A stretch of DNA of 64,000 bases from contig CAWHKS010000001.1 of NCBI GenBank assembly GCA_963829955.1, forward strand, positions 124,001 to 188,000. The letters run 5' to 3'. The translations under genes and the position numbers were made by a program. Below, one piece after another: positions 1 through 8,027 of this stretch (position 1 is the first letter of the stretch; every line of letters starts with the position of its first letter). The notes below the pieces were generated by a model, which ran no database searches, was not told the origin of the DNA, and worked only from the letters and a program-made list of their open reading frames with translations. Source of the stretch: DASTFY01 sp963829955. GTDB lineage: Bacteria; Actinomycetota; Acidimicrobiia; Acidimicrobiales; Ilumatobacteraceae.

Positions 1-437
1 AGCACCTGGTTGTTCGTGTCCTGCCAAGCCCGCGGGACGCGCAGGTTGACGATGATGACCCGCCGGTTGCCCGCCGCCTGCACGGCGTGGTCGCAGTGGT
101 CCGGCCGCACGGTGCCGTTCGTGCCCAGGTGGAGCACCACGGTCCCCGGCAGGCCGCCCGTCTGCGACCGCCAGGTCATGATGCCCGGCGCCTCGTGGAA
201 CTGCCGGCTCACGACGGCGTCCACCTGCATGCCGGGGATGGCCGCCTGCAGGGCCGGGGCGGCACCCAGCATGACCGAGTCACCGAGGCCGAGGACGCCC
301 GGGCCGGGTGCCGGTCGCCCCGGGCCGAGGGCGGGCGGCGGGGCCGGAGGCGGGGGAGGTGGGCCGCAGGCGGCCACCGCGACGAGCAGGGCGATCAGGA
401 CGGCCAGCGCGGCCACGCCGCGGCGCGGGACGGTCAC
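1..437 (-). CDS. SGNH/GDSL hydrolase-like lipoprotein, partial (C-terminus outside window)
   Basis: The GTG start at 437 opens a frame of at least 145 codons that runs off the left edge. The first 25 residues are a signal peptide ending in a lipobox-like VAAC, followed by a Pro/Gly-rich linker. Next comes GLGDSVMLGA, which matches SGNH block I (GDS), and later HLGTNGT, which matches block III (GTN). This resembles the SGNH domain attached to acyltransferase-3 proteins, here as a separate lipoprotein, so a role in cell-envelope acyl-ester chemistry is plausible. The catalytic Asp-His block would lie beyond the edge and cannot be checked. Family call is fairly firm, substrate unknown. Confidence 0.7.
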   Translation of the reverse strand, partial: MTVPRRGVAALAVLIALLVAVAACGPPPPPPAPPPALGPGRPAPGPGVLGLGDSVMLGAAPALQAAIPGMQVDAVVSRQFHEAPGIMTWRSQTGGLPGTVVLHLGTNGTVRPDHCDHAVQAAGNRRVIIVNLRVPRAWQDTNNQV

Positions 438-493
438 GGTCCTGGTGTAGACCAGCCCTGATCGCCGGGGCAAGCCGCGCGACGGGCGCCCTG

Positions 494-1672
494 CTACCAG
501 GCCGCGTCACGGTACGGGCCGCCGAGCGAGCCGCCGCCGGTAGTGGTCCCGGAGTCCAGGTCCCACTGCACCCACGCGAGGGTGCCAGCGCTGTCGAGCC
601 GCAGCTCGAAGACCTCGTGGGCACGGCGGGCCAGGAGCGGCGACGGGAGCTCCTCACGCACGGTCGAGCCGTCGACGCCCACGATGACGCTCGCCTCGTT
701 GCTCTCGGAGCCATCGGCGCAGCACTGCTCCACCACGGTCGCCGTGCCGTCCGCCCCACCGAGCGGGAAGCGCAGGCCGGACTCGCTGGTGGCGGTGACC
801 TCGGGCTCCCCGCCGTCAAGCGGGAGATGGACGAGCTGGCTCGTCGTTCCCTCATAGCGGACGTAGTACAGCGAGCCTCCGTCAGTGGACCAGGCCAGGT
901 CGATGAGCGTGCCCTCGTGGGCGGTGTCCGGGTAACTCTGCTCCGCCCCGCTCGCCAGCTCCCGCACGACGACGGCGTCGTACTGCACGATGGCCAGCCG
1001 GTCGCCCGACGGGCTCACGGTCGGGAAGGTCCCGTAGCCGAGGTTGACGGGCGGCGACGAACCGTCCACGGCGGCCGAGAACAGCACGCCGACCACCGGC
1101 TCGCAGCAGAGGCTGTAGTACACGGTGCGGCCGTCGGGGGTGAGGGCCGGGTCGGCCAGGACGGTGGTCTCGCCTTCCTCGGGCACGATCCGCGGGTCGG
1201 GTCCCCGGTCGAGTTCGCGGACCTCGACCGCCACCGCGCCCGAGACGTCGAGCACGACCAGACGGCCGTCCTCGGTCACGGCGACAGCGGTGTTCGGGTG
1301 GCCGACCGGCGCCACCGTGGTGGAGGTCGTGGACGTCGTCGTGGCCTCCGTGGTCGGCGCGGTCGACGCGGTCGACGGCACCGGTTCGGTGGTCGGCACC
1401 ACGGTCACGTCCGGCAGGACCGTCGTCGCTACCGCGCTGGAGTCGACGGTGATGACCTCATCGTCGTCCCGGGGCCAGGCCAGCACGGCCACCAGCGCGA
1501 CCGCGGCAGCCGCGGCCACCGCCAGTGCGCCCCAACGCCACGCTCCGCCCGGTCGACGACCGGCCCGTCGCTCCTCGATGCGCGACCACGAGGACGGGTC
1601 GGGCTGTGCGCGATCGGCCTCGGCCTGCATCGCTCGCCGTAGTTCGTCGTCGAGATCCCGTCCGTCACTCAT
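494..1672 (-). CDS. Anti-sigma-like membrane protein with beta-propeller-like extracytoplasmic domain
   Basis: 392 aa. A charged cytoplasmic N-terminus (about 1-45) is followed by one transmembrane helix (about 47-66), a Thr/Ser/Pro-rich linker (about 80-125) and a C-terminal region of repeated WD40/TolB-like strands (for example DLAWSTDGGSLYYVR). I place the start at 1672 rather than the ATG at 1678: its ATG overlaps the sigma-factor stop (ATGA) and sits 7 nt after a GGAGG, while the outer ATG is 1 nt from it. Co-transcription right behind an ECF sigma gene suggests that it holds the sigma factor at the membrane. No classic zinc anti-sigma HxxxCxxC motif is visible, so the anti-sigma role is inferred from context. 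Confidence 0.72.
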   Translation of the reverse strand: MSDGRDLDDELRRAMQAEADRAQPDPSSWSRIEERRAGRRPGGAWRWGALAVAAAAAVALVAVLAWPRDDDEVITVDSSAVATTVLPDVTVVPTTEPVPSTASTAPTTEATTTSTTSTTVAPVGHPNTAVAVTEDGRLVVLDVSGAVAVEVRELDRGPDPRIVPEEGETTVLADPALTPDGRTVYYSLCCEPVVGVLFSAAVDGSSPPVNLGYGTFPTVSPSGDRLAIVQYDAVVVRELASGAEQSYPDTAHEGTLIDLAWSTDGGSLYYVRYEGTTSQLVHLPLDGGEPEVTATSESGLRFPLGGADGTATVVEQCCADGSESNEASVIVGVDGSTVREELPSPLLARRAHEVFELRLDSAGTLAWVQWDLDSGTTTGGGSLGGPYRDAAW

Positions 1673-2181
1673 CGCCATGCCTCCAGCTCGTGAGCCAACG
1701 TCGCCCTGGCTCGGTGCAGATGGGTCTTCACCGAGCCGTTCGACACGCCGAGCACCGACGCCACCTCGACGTCGGACAGCTCGCAGAAGTAGTGCAGGAC
1801 CACGCTGTCCCGCTGACGGTCGGGCAGCCGGCGGATGGCCGCCATCACCTGCTGCTGCCGGGCCCGCTGCTCCGACAGCTCAGCCGGCCCGGCCGGCGGC
1901 TCCGCCAGGTAGCCCAGCTCTTGGGGCGCGGCACGCACCACCCGCAGATGCCGGTGCTGCGAGTGCGAGAGGTTGACGACGGTGCGGCGCAGGTACGGCA
2001 GCTCGCCGCCCGGGCGGACACGTGACGCATCGAAGCGGACAAACGCTTCCTGGGCCAGCTCCTCGGCTCGCCCGGCGTCACCGGTGAGCACCATGGCCAG
2101 GCGGACCAGCCCGGGATGATGGGCCCTGAACAGGGCCTCCAGGCCGGTTGCCGGTAGGTCTGCATCCACCACCGCCATCAT
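1669..2181 (-). CDS. ECF RNA polymerase sigma factor (SigE-family type)
   Basis: 170 aa. Region 2 lies in the N-terminal third (ALFRAHHPGLVRLAMVLTGD, then AEELAQEAFVRF) and region 4 near the C-terminus (RLPDRQRDSVVLHYFCELSD, then VSNGSVKTHLHRARATL, the recognition helix-turn-helix). Size and layout fit a minimal group 4 sigma factor. I use the ATG at 2181, a second in-frame ATG follows at 2178. It is the first gene of a two-gene unit with the anti-sigma-like protein, the usual ECF arrangement. The reading frame stays open far upstream to 3300, but that part is antisense to the amidohydrolase and is not real. The stimulus is unknown. Confidence 0.88.
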   Translation of the reverse strand: MMAVVDADLPATGLEALFRAHHPGLVRLAMVLTGDAGRAEELAQEAFVRFDASRVRPGGELPYLRRTVVNLSHSQHRHLRVVRAAPQELGYLAEPPAGPAELSEQRARQQQVMAAIRRLPDRQRDSVVLHYFCELSDVEVASVLGVSNGSVKTHLHRARATLAHELEAWR

Positions 2182-2235
2182 GACCTTCCAGACGCCCAAC
2201 CGGCCGCCACGGTTGACACGCCGTACGATCCGGCG

Positions 2236-3450
2236 ATGGACCACTCCGCCCACGTCGACGTCGACGACCTGAAGGCCACCGTCTGCGCCGAGGTGGACCG
2301 GTGGGCGGACCGCCTGGTGGACGTCTCCCATCGCATCCACGCCCAGCCCGAGCTCGCCTACGAGGAACACGCGGCCCACGCCACCCTCACCGAGGTCCTC
2401 GACGAGGCCGGCCTCGCCCCCGAGCGGGGCGCGCTGGGCGTGGAGACCGCGTTCCGCGCCAGCGCCGGTCGCACGGGTCCGACGATCGCAGTGCTGTGCG
2501 AGTACGACGCGCTCCCCGGCATCGGCCACGCCTGCGGACACAACGTCATCGCCGCCGCCGGCCTGGGCGCGGCGCTGGCCGCGGCGACCCTGGCCCGGGA
2601 GGGCACCGGCCGGCTCGTGGTGATGGGGACCCCGGCCGAGGAGGGCGGCGGCGGCAAGATCGAGCTGGCCCGTCGCGGCGCCTTCGCCGGGATCGACGCG
2701 GCGATGATGGTCCATCCGGCCGACGCCGATCTGACCCGCATGGACTGCATCGCCAACCAGCAGCTCCACATCAGCTACGAAGGGCAGGCGGCCCACGCCG
2801 CCTCGGCGCCGCACGCCGGACGCAACGCCCTCGACGCCGCGGTGCTCGGTTACGTCAACGTCGCCGCGCTCCGCCAGCACATCCGCCCCACCGAGCGCAT
2901 CCACGGGATCTTCACCGACGCCGGCGACAAGCCGAACATCGTGCCCGCCCACGCCGAGGCGCTCTGGTACGTCCGCTCGGACACGATGGAGACCTTGCAA
3001 CCCCTCAAGACCCGGGTGCTCGCCTGCCTCGAGGCCGGGGCGGCGGCAGCCGGGTGCTCCTGCGCGCCCGAGTGGGACGACCGCCCGTACGCGGACATGC
3101 GGGACAACGGGCCGATGCTGTCGGCGTACGCCGAGAACACCGCTCGGCTCGGACGGGTGTTGGCCGAGCCGAGCCACCACCAGCGGGTGGTCGGCTCCAC
3201 GGACATGGGCAACGTCAGCTACCTGATGCCCTCCATCCACCCGATCATCAAGGTGGCACCGGCCGGCGTTCCGATCCACAGCCCGGAGTTCGCCGAGCAC
3301 GCCGCCGGCGCGGCGGCCGATCTCGCCGTCCTCGACGGGGCCAAGGCGATGGCCATGACCGTCGTGGACCTGTGGCTCGACGCCGGGCTGCTCGACGCCG
3401 CCCGAGCCGAGTTCGCGGTGGCTACCGCGGGCTCACCGGTGGCCATCTGA
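2236..3450 (+). CDS. M20-family amidohydrolase (M20D, AbgB/IAA-amino-acid hydrolase-like)
   Basis: 404 aa, full length for the family. Visible M20D features are HRIHAQPELAYEEH near the N-terminus, the metal-site CGHN, the catalytic Glu pair in TPAEEGGGGK, the HPAD His and the lid-domain segment beginning MDCIANQQLHISYEG. Cys in place of Asp in the first metal motif is typical of M20D. It should hydrolyse an amide of an N-acyl amino acid or aminobenzoyl-glutamate-like substrate in the cytoplasm; the substrate cannot be told from sequence. A TACGAT box (2224-2229) ends 6 nt before the ATG, which suggests a leaderless transcript divergent from the sigma gene. Confidence 0.88.
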   Translation: MDHSAHVDVDDLKATVCAEVDRWADRLVDVSHRIHAQPELAYEEHAAHATLTEVLDEAGLAPERGALGVETAFRASAGRTGPTIAVLCEYDALPGIGHACGHNVIAAAGLGAALAAATLAREGTGRLVVMGTPAEEGGGGKIELARRGAFAGIDAAMMVHPADADLTRMDCIANQQLHISYEGQAAHAASAPHAGRNALDAAVLGYVNVAALRQHIRPTERIHGIFTDAGDKPNIVPAHAEALWYVRSDTMETLQPLKTRVLACLEAGAAAAGCSCAPEWDDRPYADMRDNGPMLSAYAENTARLGRVLAEPSHHQRVVGSTDMGNVSYLMPSIHPIIKVAPAGVPIHSPEFAEHAAGAAADLAVLDGAKAMAMTVVDLWLDAGLLDAARAEFAVATAGSPVAI

Positions 3451-3509
3451 ACGTCCTGGTCATCCGCCATCCCGGGGACCGGCCGGGCCTCGCCCTAGCA
3501 TGATCCCTC

Positions 3510-5120
3510 GTGACGTTGTACGTGTCGGAGTCCTTCACCCCCGGGGAGGAGGACCTCCTCCGGCGCTACTTCACCAACCTCGACGGGCCCGTCTTCGCCC
3601 TGGTCAACCTGCCCGAAGTGGTGAAGGGAGCCCTCTTCGCCCGGTACTCACGGAGCGCGAAAAGCCTCCGCCGACTCTTCTTGGACGAGTTCGTCGGCGA
3701 GCTCGATGTCGCCGGTGACCAGACGTTTGACGCCACCATCGGTCTCAAGCGGGCCGAGGACCTCTACGAGAAGGTCTTCTTCGAATACGGCGATGATTCC
3801 GTGGCCCAGCTCGGAGGGGTCCACCTCGCCTGCGAGCAGGCCTCGAACCTCCTCACCAAGGTGTTGGAGTGGGGCCGACTGGCCAGCTACCTGGAGCAGA
3901 GCACGCGGTATATCGCCTACGACTCCCGGCTCGGCGGCCGATACCGCTACTACCGGGATCCGGCCGTCCTCACCTCCACGCTCGGCACCCGCTACGTCGG
4001 GGACATGGACCGCCTCTTCGACGCCTACGCCCACCTCGTCGACGCCGTCCACGACCACGTGCGGGCGACGGTGCCCAAGCAGCCAGGCGACAGCGACTTC
4101 GTTTACCGCCAGGCCACACGGGCCAAGGCCCTCGACGCCGTGCGCGGGGTGCTGCCGGCCGCCGCGCAGTCGAACGTCGGCATCTACGGCTCGGGACAGG
4201 CCTTCGAAAGCCTGCTGGTGCGCATGCGCAATCATCCGCTGCCGGAGGCCAGGACCTACGCCGACCTCATGCTGCACGAGCTGCGCAAGGTCATCCCGAG
4301 CTTCCTGCGCCGGGTCGACCTGCCCGATCGCGGCGGTGCGTGGGGTGAGTACCAGGAGAGCACCCGGGCCGCCACCGCGGACGTCGTGAGCAGGCTCTTC
4401 GCGGGGGACACGCCCGACGATGCGGCCGCCGTGACGCTCGTGGACTGGGACCCTGACGCCGAGGACAAGCTGCTGACGGCCATCTGCTACGCATCCTCGG
4501 CGCTGCCCGAGCGCCAGATCGAGGCGAAGGTCCGCAGCCTGTCCACGGACGAGCGGATCGCCCTCGTGCAGGCCTACGTGGGGGAGCGGGGCAACCGCCG
4601 CCACCGGCCGGGCCGGGCCTTCGAGCGGGTCGACTACCGCTTCGACGTGCTCTCGGACTATGGGGCGTTCCGGGATCTCCAGCGACACCGGTTGCTCACC
4701 ATCGAGTGGCAGGCGCTGACCCCACGCCACGGCTACCTGCGACCGGAGCTGGTGGACGAAGCCGGCGGAGGGGCGACGTTCGACGACGCCATGGCCCGCT
4801 CGGCCGCTCTCCATGACGCGCTGGTCGGCATCTTCCCCGACCAGGCCGCCTACGCGGTGGCGATGGCCTATCGGGTGCGGTACGTGATGCAGTTCAACGC
4901 CCGCGAGGCCATGCACCTGCTGGAACTGCGCAGCTCCCCGCAGGGCCACCCGTCGTACCGGCGGATCGCCCTGGAGATGCACCGGTTGATCGCCGAGCAG
5001 GCCGGCCATCGGGCCATCGCGGCGGCTATGACCCATCTCACGGCGGAGGCACCCGCCCTCGAGCGCCTGGCTGCCGAGCGCCGGGCCGAGGACCGCCGCC
5101 TGGTCCAACCCTCGACCTGA
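3510..5120 (+). CDS. Tandem ThyX-like (FAD-dependent thymidylate synthase fold) protein
   Basis: 536 aa, about twice a canonical ThyX. Two ThyX-like halves are visible: residues about 15-260 (EWGRLASYLEQSTRYIAYD) and about 300-520 (LQRHRLLTIEWQALTPRHGY, then MQFNAREAMHLLELRSSPQG). The second half keeps RHR at the start of the ThyX signature RHRxxSxNxxSxRY, but the Ser-Asn-Glu-Ser core is altered; the first half keeps only the STRY end. Long ThyX-related proteins of this kind occur in actinobacteria, and their function is not settled. I would not assume dTMP synthesis. GTG start at 3510, with a TAGCAT box 8 nt upstream and no Shine-Dalgarno sequence. Confidence 0.75.
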   Translation: MTLYVSESFTPGEEDLLRRYFTNLDGPVFALVNLPEVVKGALFARYSRSAKSLRRLFLDEFVGELDVAGDQTFDATIGLKRAEDLYEKVFFEYGDDSVAQLGGVHLACEQASNLLTKVLEWGRLASYLEQSTRYIAYDSRLGGRYRYYRDPAVLTSTLGTRYVGDMDRLFDAYAHLVDAVHDHVRATVPKQPGDSDFVYRQATRAKALDAVRGVLPAAAQSNVGIYGSGQAFESLLVRMRNHPLPEARTYADLMLHELRKVIPSFLRRVDLPDRGGAWGEYQESTRAATADVVSRLFAGDTPDDAAAVTLVDWDPDAEDKLLTAICYASSALPERQIEAKVRSLSTDERIALVQAYVGERGNRRHRPGRAFERVDYRFDVLSDYGAFRDLQRHRLLTIEWQALTPRHGYLRPELVDEAGGGATFDDAMARSAALHDALVGIFPDQAAYAVAMAYRVRYVMQFNAREAMHLLELRSSPQGHPSYRRIALEMHRLIAEQAGHRAIAAAMTHLTAEAPALERLAAERRAEDRRLVQPST

Positions 5121-5253
5121 GATCGAGGGGTTGCTCACCGTCAAGTCGAGCTTTCCTCCGGAGCCGCTTGCCCTCACCCTTTGGTGATGGTCTAGGGTTC
5201 CTGGCCGACGGCGCGGGCGGCCGGGGCATGACTCCTTCGGACAGGGAGCCCTC

Positions 5254-5999
5254 ATGACCCAGACCCCAGCCCCTCAGATCCTGCGCCGCATCCTGGCCGG
5301 CGCCGCGGCCGCGACGGCCCTGTCGCTCCTGGCGGCCGTCGCTGCTGCCCCGCTCGCCGGCGCGGCCGAGCACGAGGTGCAACCGGGGGAGAACCTGACC
5401 AACATCGCGGCCCGCTACGGCGTGTCGACGAAGGAGCTGGCCCAACTCAACGACCTGTCCGACCCGAATCACCTCCTGGTCGGGGCCCGCCTGCGGCTGC
5501 CCGGCAGTACCAGCGGGTCCTCGGCGGGGTCCGGCTCGTCGTCCACGGCGGCGAGCTGCCGGCGCCGGCGCCCGAGTCGGCACCGATGTTCAACATCACC
5601 GACTTCGAACAGCTCGAGACGAACCGCCTCCTCCACAGAGCCGCGAGGGAGTTCGGCGTCCAGCCCTCTTTGCTCAAGGCCCTCACCTACACCGAGTCGC
5701 GCTGGCGGCAGGACGTCGTGTCCAGGTCGGGGGCGATCGGCGTGGGCCAGCTGCTGCCGGAGACGGCCGTGTGGCTCGCCGCGATGATGGACGAACCGGG
5801 CCTGGATCCGACCGCCAAGGTCGACAACATCCGCCTCAGCGCCCGGCTGCTGCGTTTCCTGCTGGACAAGGCCGGCAGCCCGAAGCGAGCACTCGCTTCC
5901 TACTACCAGGGCATCGGGTCGGTGCTGCGTGACGGCGTCTCCGAGGGTGGCGCCCGCTACGCCCGCATCATCACCTCACGCCAAGCCTGGTTCACCTGA
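5254..5999 (+). CDS. Secreted LysM / lytic transglycosylase (SLT) protein, frameshifted near 5545
   Basis: Two frames together make one protein of about 248 aa. Frame 1 (from 5254) gives a signal peptide (about 1-37) and one LysM domain (HEVQPGENLTNIAARYG, then LLVGARLRLPG). The other frame, read from about 5550 to 5999, continues with ELPAPAPESAP and an SLT domain with the catalytic Glu in LTYTESRW and the GAIGVGQLLPETA motif. The shift falls in a GC-rich linker, so a sequencing indel or a true frameshift are both possible. An alternative is a separate SLT gene starting at ATG 5586, but that would lack a signal peptide. Start supported by AGGGAG 6 nt upstream. Likely role: peptidoglycan binding and glycan-strand cleavage. 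Confidence 0.75.
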
Positions 6000-6006
6000 G
6001 TCACGG

Positions 6007-6027
6007 CAGCCGTCCAGGTGACGGCTG
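6007..6027 (+). terminator. Hairpin downstream of the LysM/SLT gene
   Basis: A perfect 8-bp stem (CAGCCGTC / GACGGCTG) with a 5-nt loop begins 8 nt after the stop codon. There is no T-tract, as is common for high-GC actinobacterial terminators, so it could be a terminator or an mRNA 3' stabiliser. Confidence 0.5.
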
Positions 6028-6114
6028 TCACAGAGGGCTCGCAAGGTGCTCGCGCCGCCCTCGCGTACACTCCCGCCCCGCGCAGACCCACCCCCCACTC
6101 ACGCGAGGCAGCCA

Positions 6115-6612
6115 ATGGCAGACGACGAAGAGGCCCTCGAAGAGCCGGAGGAGTTCGCCGACGAGGGCGACGAAGAGGAGCCCGAGGACCTGGCCGCGGA
6201 GCCCCTCGAGGAGGAGCTGGAAGAGGACGGCGAGTTCGATCCCCATCTGGACGAGGACGCCGACGTCGACGTCCTGGCCACGGAGGAGACCGAGGAGGAG
6301 GAGGAAGAAGAAGAAGAGGCCCCGCGCCGGCCGGCCGCCGCACCCGAAGAGGAAGAGGACGACGACGAGATCGTCGACCCCGACGACGTCGAGGCCGACC
6401 TCGACACCATCCTCAAGGACCGCCTGGTCTCGGCCGAGGACACGCCCGATGAGGACGAGGAGGAGGCCGAACCCGAGGAGCGGGGAGAGTCCGGCGATCG
6501 GCTCCAGCCGAAGCGGGCCGACGAGCAGCTCTGCCCCTCGTGCTTCCTGCTGGTGCGGCGTACGGCGCCCTCGTGCCCGATGGGCGACGAGGACTGCCCG
6601 CTGTTCGGGTGA
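6115..6612 (+). CDS. Highly acidic protein with C-terminal Cys cluster (DUF4193-like)
   Basis: 165 aa. The first two thirds are dominated by Glu and Asp, including runs of eight or more Glu. The segment IVDPDDVEADLDTILKDRL and the ending RADEQLCPSCFLLVRR with two more Cys (SCPMGDEDCPLFG) resemble the actinobacterial DUF4193 family, whose C-terminus carries a Cys-rich ribbon. The four Cys could bind zinc. ATG at 6115 is chosen over the longer frame from 6046 because the extra residues are Pro/Arg-rich and unlike the family. A TACACT box at 6064-6069 may be its promoter. The two genes downstream follow closely. Function unknown. Confidence 0.72.
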   Translation: MADDEEALEEPEEFADEGDEEEPEDLAAEPLEEELEEDGEFDPHLDEDADVDVLATEETEEEEEEEEEAPRRPAAAPEEEEDDDEIVDPDDVEADLDTILKDRLVSAEDTPDEDEEEAEPEERGESGDRLQPKRADEQLCPSCFLLVRRTAPSCPMGDEDCPLFG

Positions 6613-6616
6613 GCCG

Positions 6617-7090
6617 GTGACCCGGCGACTGCGTCCGCTGGCGCGGCTCGTCGACCTCTTCGTGTTCGCGCCAATCGGTTTCCTGCTGGAGGCGCCCCGG
6701 CTGGTGCCGGAGCTTGCCGAGGCCGGACGCCGCAGCCTGCTCGGGTGCCGGCGAGCGGGGCAGCCGCGGGCTGGGCAGCCCCAGGCTGGGCCGGCGACGC
6801 CCGGCTTCGGCGGTCCCGCCCTTCGCCCATTGACCGGCGTCGCTGGCGGGGCTCCGCCGGACGCCGAGCTCGTCGACCCCGCCGAGGAGATCGTGATCAC
6901 CGTCGAGCGGGAGGACGAGGTGGAGGACGATCCGCTCCCGATCCCCGGCTACGACCAGTTGGCCGCCTCACAGGTGATCGCCCACCTCACCGGGCTGAGC
7001 ACCGGTGAGCTCCAGCACATCGAGGGCTACGAGACCGCGCACCGTCACCGGCGGACCATCCTCGCCAAGATCGCGCAGCTGCGGGCGTGA
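6617..7090 (+). CDS. Conserved hypothetical protein with C-terminal YDxLxASQVI helical motif
   Basis: 157 aa from a GTG start 4 nt after the previous stop. The N-terminus has an amphipathic or weakly hydrophobic segment (LVDLFVFAPIGFLLEAP) that may bind membrane. The middle is Gly/Pro/Ala-rich. The C-terminus (PIPGYDQLAASQVIAHLTGL, then ELQHIEGYETAHRHRRTIL) resembles a short helical motif I associate with small lipid-associated actinobacterial proteins. Its stop overlaps the next start (GTGA), so it is in one transcription unit with the acidic protein, the acetyltransferase and the Nudix gene. Function not known. Confidence 0.6.
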   Translation: MTRRLRPLARLVDLFVFAPIGFLLEAPRLVPELAEAGRRSLLGCRRAGQPRAGQPQAGPATPGFGGPALRPLTGVAGGAPPDAELVDPAEEIVITVEREDEVEDDPLPIPGYDQLAASQVIAHLTGLSTGELQHIEGYETAHRHRRTILAKIAQLRA

Positions 7091-7572
7091 GCGTCCCGGA
7101 GGTCACGGCGCGCCTGGCGGTCGAGCCGGATCTCCCTGCACTGGTGGACCTGGTGCGCCACGCCTCCGACGCCGCGTCCGTGCAGCGGGGAGGCGAGCTC
7201 TGGTTGTTCGAGCAGGCACCCCGCGAACCGCTGGCCGACACCCTCGCTGCCGGTCTGGCGGCCGATGGTCGCCACGCGGTGCTGGCCGGCTGCGTGGACG
7301 GCGTGCCCGTGGGCGTGATGGTGGTCGATCGCCGGGCACTTGACGATGGGCGCGAGGTGGCGCGGGTGAGCCTGGTGTTCGTCACCGCGGGCGCCAGGGG
7401 CATCGGGGTGGGGGAGGCGCTCCTCGACGCTGCGACGGACTGGGCGCGAGAGGCCGGATGCGTGGGCCTCGACGGTCTGGCCCTGCCGGGGGACAGGGAG
7501 ACGAAGAACCTCTACGAGCGGGCGGGGATGAGCGCGCGGCTGATCACCGTGTACCGCGAGCTCGCGCCGTGA
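7087..7572 (+). CDS. GNAT-family N-acetyltransferase
   Basis: 161 aa. The GNAT core is visible: the beta-4 strand VSLVFVTAGARGIGVGEALL carries the acetyl-CoA pyrophosphate loop (R/Q-x-x-G-x-G/A as ARGIGVG), followed by LDAATDWAREAGCVGLDGLA and the C-terminal ETKNLYERAGMS typical of these enzymes. It should transfer an acyl group from acyl-CoA to an amine; the acceptor is unknown. The GTG start at 7087 overlaps the preceding stop and the stop overlaps the Nudix GTG, so translation is probably coupled along the unit. Confidence 0.82.
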   Translation: MSVPEVTARLAVEPDLPALVDLVRHASDAASVQRGGELWLFEQAPREPLADTLAAGLAADGRHAVLAGCVDGVPVGVMVVDRRALDDGREVARVSLVFVTAGARGIGVGEALLDAATDWAREAGCVGLDGLALPGDRETKNLYERAGMSARLITVYRELAP

Positions 7573-8027
7573 ACGCGGGCGGCGACCTTCGCCCCGAGGT
7601 GTGCGTCGGGGCGGTCGTCATCCATGACGGCCGGCTTCTGCTCGTGCAGCGGGGCCGCGGGGCGGGGCAAGGCCTCTGGAGCATCCCCGGCGGGCGGGTC
7701 GAGGGGGGCGAACGGATGACCGACGCGGTCGCCCGCGAGGTGATGGAGGAGACGGGCCTGTCAGTCGAGCCAGGGCCATGGGTGGGCTGTGTCGAACGCA
7801 TCAGCCCCGACTACCACTTCGTGATCCACGACTACGTCGCGTCACTGGCGCCCGGCGTGTCCCCACGAGACGGGCAGGCCGCGGACGATGCCGCGAGCCT
7901 ACGCTGGCAGGACGTGACCACGTTGGCGGAGGCCGGCGACCTGGTGCCGGGGCTCCTCCGCTTCCTGGTCGAGCACGGGCTGGTGCCCGTCAGCGACCCT
8001 TCCACTGGGGCGGACGCTTCTCGATGA
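7569..8027 (+). CDS. NUDIX hydrolase
   Basis: 152 aa. The Nudix box Gx5Ex7REUxEExGU is complete: GGRVEGGERMTDAVAREVME followed by ETGL. The fold before it (VCVGAVVIHDGRLLLVQRG) is the usual beta-sheet lead-in. It should hydrolyse a nucleoside diphosphate linked to another moiety with Mg2+. The start at GTG 7569 overlaps the stop of the acetyltransferase (GTGA). The last 38 nt overlap the 3' end of the convergent crotonase gene. The substrate cannot be assigned. Confidence 0.85.
   Translation: MNAGGDLRPEVCVGAVVIHDGRLLLVQRGRGAGQGLWSIPGGRVEGGERMTDAVAREVMEETGLSVEPGPWVGCVERISPDYHFVIHDYVASLAPGVSPRDGQAADDAASLRWQDVTTLAEAGDLVPGLLRFLVEHGLVPVSDPSTGADASR

Noticed and set aside
1669..3300. A 543-aa version of the sigma factor
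   Set aside because: The extra N-terminal part is antisense to the M20 amidohydrolase and has no sigma-factor similarity; ATG at 2181 gives the normal ECF length.
5121..5253. A c-di-AMP riboswitch in front of the LysM/lytic transglycosylase gene
   Set aside because: Such genes often have one in actinobacteria, but the conserved cores are not in this 133-nt leader.
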